A DNA stretch of 60,000 bases, taken from the NCBI GenBank assembly GCA_014529385.2, contig CM043946.1, forward strand, positions 36,174,558 through 36,234,557, read 5' to 3'. A program made the translations under genes and the position numbers. The notes below the pieces were generated by a model. The model was not told the origin of the DNA, searched no databases, and worked only from the letters and a program-made list of their open reading frames with translations. This stretch comes from Adiantum capillus-veneris. Lineage: Eukaryota; Streptophyta; Polypodiopsida; Polypodiales; Pteridaceae. Position 1 is the first letter of the stretch. Each line of letters begins with the position of its first letter. Shown piece after piece: positions 54,349-60,000 of this stretch.

Positions 54349-54413
54349 TCCTGTCCTCAGGGCATGGCACTTCCCTTTACTCATGTGCCAGCTCTCGTTC
54401 ACCGCATCACTCC

Positions 54414-54423
54414 AGGGGGGATT
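54414..54423 (+). other. Polypurine tract of young Copia
   Basis: AGGGGGGATT directly before the 3' LTR, the second-strand primer position. Confidence 0.85.
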
Positions 54424-54650
54424 TGTTACCATATACATGTGGTAGTGATGTGTGTGAACACACTAGGACCGCCGGGGCATTTTTTCCCTCTTTAGGAGGT
54501 TTTTTCCCCCGTGCATTGTATATACGCCCATCACTCTAGGGCTATCTATCTTTCCATTGCACACTAAGTAACACACTCTCTATTGTGTGCCTTGAGCTTC
54601 CTTCGTCTTCTCCAAGCTATGTGTGTTTCTCTGCAACCCTAATTCCAACA
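54424..54650 (+). repeat. 3' LTR of the young Copia element
   Basis: 227 bp, same sequence as the 5' LTR, followed by target duplication GTCCT. Confidence 0.97.
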
Positions 54651-54662
54651 GTCCTTGACTTG

Positions 54663-55010
54663 GCTTCTATTGCTCTGATAATTTGGGCAAGACTGTGTAC
54701 GAGGAGCATGGACAGTTTTTGCCAGAAGACATGACTGCGTGGACCAAACATATGCAAACATGACGTGCACCAACTGAAGGCAAGAGATTGGAAGAGCATG
54801 TGGCAAGAATCAAGAGATTTTATGCCACCTGGGATGAAAAGACTCTATTTTTCATTGATCTTCCATATTGGAGTAACTTGCTTATCAATCATTTGTTTGA
54901 CCCAATGCACATATTTAAGAATGTGGGGAAGACCCTATGGAAGATCATTACTTGGAAAAGGGATAAAAAGGCCCAAAGAGATGACTTGCAAGCTATGGGA
55001 TGAATTCCAG
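54663..55010 (+). pseudogene. CACTA TNP2-like transposase, 3' part
   Basis: One frame reads GKTVYEEHGQFLPEDM, a stop near 54761, then RIKRFYATWDEKTLFF and LPYWSNLLINHLFDPMHIFK, followed by NVGKTLWKI. This is the TNP2 block that usually reads LPYWxxLxxRHxLDVMHIEKN. It continues the gene fragment ending near 49450, from which it is separated by the Copia element. Confidence 0.82.
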
Positions 55011-55292
55011 AGATGTGGTCTCGACTTAACTCCAATGAAAATTATGTGTATCACAAATACGAAGCTTTGTGGTCACATGGGAGACACTTTAGAGTGCAAC
55101 AGATATACCAATGAAGGTTTACCTTTGAGAGTGGTGTAAGGCAATCTTTGTTCAAGAAAGTCAAAGCAGTGCCAAGGATTGAAAATACACAGATTGGCCA
55201 TCTTGAATACTTTGGCTACATCCAGACATTTTGAAAATTAGCTTTAGAAAGTTTGATATTTTTATTTTTGATGTGAAATATGTACAATAGTT

Positions 55293-55871
55293 TTGGATAG
55301 ATGGTCCTTCCTGACCAGATACAATTGCTCCAATCCCTCACCTCAGACTAGCGTTCTTGTTACACCGACTGGGTGTGCCAAACCCTTGACGAGCGTCCCA
55401 GTTACACCAACTAGGCGAGGTACACCGGAGATTGCACTCTCTTGTTCTTCTTTGAAACAATGCAGGTCTTGTTGTTCATGCGGTGGTGGTGGTTATTGTG
55501 GTAGTGGGGCTACCGATGCGTCCACACCATTGAGAGAGTGTCCACCTCTCTCTCTAGTAGATACTACACCAATCAGCACATCACGTACACCTTGGGGATC
55601 ACATGAGTTTGATCCTAGCAAGGTGTACAAGACCAAGGATGGGGCACCAATTATGGATAGGTCCGGAAAGGACATGAGACAGAGGATTTTCCAACTTTAT
55701 ATGGTGCATTTTGGGTACTTTGTAATGGAGCATTGGGATGCTCAGGATCAAGAGAGAAAGAAATACACCATAGATGCTATTCACAGAGAGTACATGCCAT
55801 CAAATGGATACAATTCAATCTCCAATGATTGGATTTTGGACATGGCTATTGCGATGATGTCACATCATTGA
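55293..55871 (+). CDS. Putative second CACTA ORF (TnpA/Ptta-like)
   Basis: 192-residue open frame 280 bp downstream of the TNP2 remnant. A Thr/Pro/Ser-rich N-terminus with a Cys/Gly patch (CRSCCSCGGGGYCGSG) is followed by DPSKVYKTKDGAPIMDRSGK and a region with YFVMEHWDAQDQERKKYTID that recalls DNA-binding TnpA or Ptta/En/Spm proteins. The ATG choice is uncertain, and homology may continue after the stop (NPSWLDGEEWRRIAQEM near 55915-55960, and 56150-56300). The assignment rests mainly on context and a weak motif impression. Confidence 0.5.
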   Translation: MDRWSFLTRYNCSNPSPQTSVLVTPTGCAKPLTSVPVTPTRRGTPEIALSCSSLKQCRSCCSCGGGGYCGSGATDASTPLRECPPLSLVDTTPISTSRTPWGSHEFDPSKVYKTKDGAPIMDRSGKDMRQRIFQLYMVHFGYFVMEHWDAQDQERKKYTIDAIHREYMPSNGYNSISNDWILDMAIAMMSHH

Positions 55872-56435
55872 TCAGAGGCACAAGATAGATCAAAAAAATA
55901 ATGAGCCAAATCCATCATGGTTGGATGGAGAGGAGTGGAGAAGGATCGCACAAGAGATGTAGGAATGTCCAGACAAGGTTCAGCGGTAGCGAGATAGGCA
56001 GCTAGAGCGAGTTCGTACGATCTTCTCATCTTGGGAGTGGAGGCTATGAGACTCTTTGGTATGGGTTTGTAAGTGCCATACATAATTTAAATTACATATG
56101 TACTATGTTTTTCTAATGTTTATCTTATGTTTAAGTGTTTATATTATAGGAGCTTTCCATGAAGTGTCCCCTAGCACGCGTCCTCTGACACATAGAGAAG
56201 AGAAATATGGATTCAAGCATGGACTGTCACCTCTTCTCTACCAGCTTCAAAATAAGGGAGAGGCCGTCGGTTGGGAGGCCTCACCTTATGAGTATGTTCT
56301 ATGTATATGTTTTCATCAAGACATATTGATATCTAGCTAGTTATGTTTATGCTATTTGGTTCATGATACTTTTAGGCATTGGCCATGGTTATAGATATAT
56401 TCAAGTATGCTCAGTTTTGGTTTTGGTTATAATTA
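55872..56435 (+). other. Possible downstream exon of the CACTA ORF
   Basis: 56098-56340 encodes STRPLTHREEKYGFKHGLSP after an acceptor-like ATTATAG near 56150. Such a THxxxxG stretch is common in Ptta/TnpA-like proteins, followed by GT at 56290. Unproven. Confidence 0.3.
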
Positions 56436-56439
56436 TGAA

Positions 56440-57290
56440 CATTGTTAGGGTTACAGTTACGGTTATGGTTATGGTCATGGTCATGGTCATGGTTATGGTT
56501 ATGGTTGAGGTTATGGTTATGGTTATGATTTTCATCGTGTTATGGTTTTGGTTAAGGTTTGGGATCTAATTATGGTTATGGCTATGGTTTTGAAATCATG
56601 TCATGGTTATGGTTGTTGTTTGAAAAGTTGGTTATGGTTATGGCTTTGAAAATCACTTAAGGTTATGATTATGGTTTAAGAATTTTGTTATGGTCATGAT
56701 TTGAGAATTTCACTATGGTTATGATATTGGAATCCGCTTCTGCTTAAGATTATGGTTTGAGATTTCGGTTATGGTTTTGGAATTCGCTTAAGGTTATGGT
56801 TATGGTTATGGTTATGCTTTGAGAATTTGGTTATGGTTATGGTTTTGCAATCCACTTAAGGTTAATGTTATGGTTATGGTTTGAGAATTTGGTTATGGTT
56901 ATGGTTTTGGAATCCGCTTAAGGTTATGGTTATGGTTTGAGAATTTGGTTATAGTTATGGTTTTGGATTCGCTTAAGGTTATGATTATGGTTTGAGAATT
57001 TGGTTATGGTTAGAGTTTTGAAATCCGCTTAAGGTTATGGTTATGGTTTGAGACTTTGGTTGTGGTTATGGAATCCGCTTGCGGTTATGGTTAGCATTTG
57101 CGAGTCTTGTTATTGTTATGGTTTGTGATTTTTATGATGGTTACAGTTAGCAAGTTTTGTTATGGTTATGCTTATGGTTTGAGATTTCTATGATGGTTAT
57201 GGTTTGCGAGTATTGTTATGGTTATGTTTTGTGAATTTCTTCATGGTTATAGTTCCAAAATCTTGTTATGGTAATGTACTTATATCTACT
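56440..57290 (+). repeat. TTATGG-rich minisatellite, ~57-bp units
   Basis: Begins as nearly pure GGTTATGGTTATGG hexamers and develops into higher-order units of about 57 bp: GGTTATGGTTATGGTTTGAG, AATTTGG, TTATGGTTTTGGAATCCGCTTAA. About ten units, increasingly diverged to the right. Confidence 0.93.
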
Positions 57291-60000
57291 CAATTTTCAG
57301 GCAAAATGAAGGTGGAGTGCGGTTGTTTTTGCATTGTTCCCTTTGAGCAGAGAAGGTTGGTTTTGGTGTTGCAATAGATGCAGCATCAGCTACCAGCCCT
57401 CTTTGCTCAAAAAAAAATTGTAGGTTTTTGTGTTGGTATATGCATCGATATAAGCGTCAATATAGCCATCCGTTTAAGCGTCGGTATAGGCATATCCGCT
57501 TGATGATATGGTACAAAAGGGTTTCCAAGGAGCACTGCTTCACTACTACATGCTTTGAACACAAGGGATGCTTTAGACTACCACAACATGAGTAATGAAA
57601 AGAGCCCATTGTTGAATCACTTGAAATTGCGAAAGAGGATTTGCGGTCAACATTTTACAAGTTGCAAAAGGACTTATTGGTACAATTAGACAATTGTGCT
57701 GGGGAAAATAAAAAATGATATTTATTTGATTATTTTTCATTGCTTGTTGCAAGAGGGGTTTTCAAAACTGTCCAACTAGGATTTTTTAATGGTTGGACAT
57801 ACACATGTGGAAAAACATGCTATGTTTAGAAGGTTTTCAGAGAATGCTATTTGAGAGTTGCACAAACCTATACTTTGCCACATTTGATGGAAACATCAAG
57901 AACCAGTTCGTCTTTGGCTCTGGCTCCATTCTTGCTCACGAAGGTTCCCGATGCAAGAGGAAACACCAATGATGCAATGTAAGGCACATGTAGGTGTTTC
58001 AAAGTGGAGAGAAAGTATTTGTCTTTGGAAAACTGGAGTGGAAGTATCCGCCTTTGGAAAATAAACATTGAAGGGAATCCAATGTTACCACAAGGAAATC
58101 CACCTTTGGTACCAATGGCGTAGTATGTTAAGGCCCATGAGGAAGTGATTCTAGGAGTAAAGAACTACATAAGATTTTGGCAAAATTTAGGAAGTGGTAC
58201 AAGTGTGCCAAGGTGCTATACACCCGTTTGATATGTTATTGTAGTAAGGTGATCAAATAGATTGGAAAAGAAATCAGATTAGAAGAGTTGAATGATCATT
58301 TTTGGAAGAGTTATTAGGCTTGGAAGAGTTGAATGATCATTTTTGTGGACCTCAATGAGATAGACCAAGGGAAGAATTTGACTCCATGATTGATGTGCAA
58401 CAGGGTGACTTCATAATGCTACTACTAATAAGTGACACAAAAATAAATCTTGTTTGGCTTGCGATGGCTTTGTCAGACATTGACAAAGAGCGTACATCAC
58501 CAAAGTATAGAGAGATTTTGATTCAGCATTGGGCACCTTGTGCTAGAAAGAGTGGTTGATAGATGCTCAAGCTTACACTAATTTTTGAAAGGGTTTTTGG
58601 GCTATAAACTACAAGGGCCCGTAGTTGTGGGAAAATGTTGATGCAATTGTTTGTTCTTTGGAGACCGAACAAAAAAGGGACATTTTCTAGAATTAAGATT
58701 CCTAAAAGGCATGCTCTAAAATCCAAAGCAGGGCTAACCCATGCACATCAACCATGTTTGATCAAATGCTTGATATGAATCAAATGAGGAGTAATAGATT
58801 TAGGAGAGTTTATATTTTTTTGTTTTAATTGATTCATGGTATGCTTCTAATTCCATCCTATGTATTCTCTTAGGTTTTGGTGTTTATCAACAAAGTAATT
58901 TATAGGATTATCATCTGTAGCGTTACCAACCATAGTTGTACATAGTTACCTCATTTTTATCCATTTTAAGTGGGAAATTCTCAAATTACATAAATATGCT
59001 TGATTTGATGATTCCCATAATTTGAGATTTTTATCATAATACCTAATATGGTCTTTTTTCAAGATATGAAAATTCTCTTGAAGTTTGGACACCCCTCTTT
59101 TTTTTAAAAAGATAATTGGATACGGTTCCTAAGGTTTTCCTCCATTTTCAACTCAGCAAGGTCCTCAATAGAAGACACCATTCATATGAGAACTATGTCC
59201 TAGCCATCTGCTTTGCACAATTTGGTTTGGGACTCTCAACTGTATAGTTTTAAAGCAATAGGCTTCTCAACTATGAGCACACCCACCATCTAAGAAAACA
59301 ACTAGAGTCCCAACCTTACAAGAGACACCCCCATATTCTAATACACCCAATTTAGCTATATATCTTAGCCAATAATTGGTTAAAGAAAAGAGTGAAAATT
59401 TATCATTCTCATGTGTAATCCCTTAGGTTAAGTATTAGAACTATAAAGCATTCTAGATATTAGTTTACAACAGTCTCTATTGGTGTGGTGGGTTTTGGTA
59501 TCATCATCAATGTGGCCTCTGATCGATTGACATAAGCCCTTATTTCATCCCCGTAATCAGCCCCCAATTATTCCCCCCCCCCCAACACACACACACACAC
59601 ATCTACCACACTCGGCAAAATCTATGCCTAGAATAACAGAGCATCAAGAAGATCTTGAATCTTGGTTACCCATAAGAACATGCCTAGCATCAACAAGGTC
59701 ATGTTGAGTATTCTCATTTGCAAATAGAGAGAGTATAGATCCTGCAAACCACCACCTCTTGTAGTTACATACACAAAAATTTTATTGAAGTCATATAGCT
59801 ATGTTGTCTAGCTTGATCTGCAAATGAAGGATCAATATTTTATGCAGAGGTTTTTGGTTATCCATGATAACTTACTATGATTTTAATATTTGAGTAGCTA
59901 AGGTTTTTCCAGGTTGCTCATATCAGAGACAATGATGATGATTATTATGTCCATGATCTCTTGTAAAAATTACTCTAGAAAGAAACAAATAGCTAGCTTA
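57291..60000. other. No recognisable gene
   Basis: AT-rich DNA. A near-duplicate GGAAGAGTTGAATGATCATTTTTG occurs twice (58277-58345). Scattered frames around 58330-58760 hint at a long-decayed gene, but nothing is diagnostic. A short C run and (CA)n occur at 59574-59600. Confidence 0.45.

Larger units (their letters stand above)
49481..54650 (+). mobile_element. Young complete Copia LTR retrotransposon
   Basis: 5170-bp element with 227-bp LTRs (49481-49707 and 54424-54650) that read as identical, and perfect 5-bp target duplications GTCCT (49476-49480 and 54651-54655). Primer-binding site at 49710, polypurine tract at 54414-54423. Domains in Copia order: gag, protease, integrase, RT, RNase H. 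The only coding defect is a frame change near 52507-52553. It interrupts a CACTA TNP2-like gene. Confidence 0.97.

Noticed and set aside
56440-57290. Interstitial telomere repeat
   Set aside because: The unit is TTATGG, not the plant TTTAGGG, and it has a 57-bp higher-order period.

Overview
The window is nuclear DNA from a land plant with a large, transposon-rich genome. The evidence is a plant-type multi-exon ATP-dependent 6-phosphofructokinase (PFK) gene with GT-AG introns, surrounded by Copia, Gypsy, CACTA, hAT-MITE and LINE sequences and long (TC)n, (C)n and (GT)n tracts. A seed-free vascular plant (fern or lycophyte) fits the giant intron and unusual LINEs best. That is inference, and a gymnosperm is not excluded.

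Layout. 1-5900 is transposon debris: the chromodomain end of a Gypsy element, an internally deleted Copia-type element with perfect AGTAA target duplications, and a broken Gypsy reverse transcriptase. 6292-39156 holds thirteen exons of PFK on the + strand. They join in one frame and encode 473 residues to the stop, with only the N-terminal exon(s) not found. One 26,185-bp intron (11527-37711) splits the glycine codon of the MGRYSG motif. It contains a decayed Tnt1-like Copia fragment, LTR/leader duplications, at least seven LINE copies in both orientations, a 167-bp hAT-type MITE, C-rich and G-rich low-complexity blocks and several short tandem arrays.

39157-45820 is gene-poor. 45820-57300 looks like a CACTA (En/Spm) region: two arrays of stem-loop-forming repeats, a TNP2-like transposase gene split by a young Copia element (49481-54650, apparently identical 227-bp LTRs, GTCCT duplications), a second CACTA-like ORF, and a TTATGG-rich minisatellite. 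57300-60000 shows nothing I can identify.

The most notable system is a pair of LINE families that appear to insert into (TC)n microsatellites. Copies of both families end in a similar 3' motif (GACGTTAATA plus a short pentamer tail) and run straight into (TC)n. Three copies also have (TC)n at the 5' junction. One copy retains a separate coiled-coil ORF1, an APE-type endonuclease, a reverse transcriptase and a C-terminal Cys/His knuckle. Apart from PFK, the long coding sequences I can recognise all belong to transposable elements.
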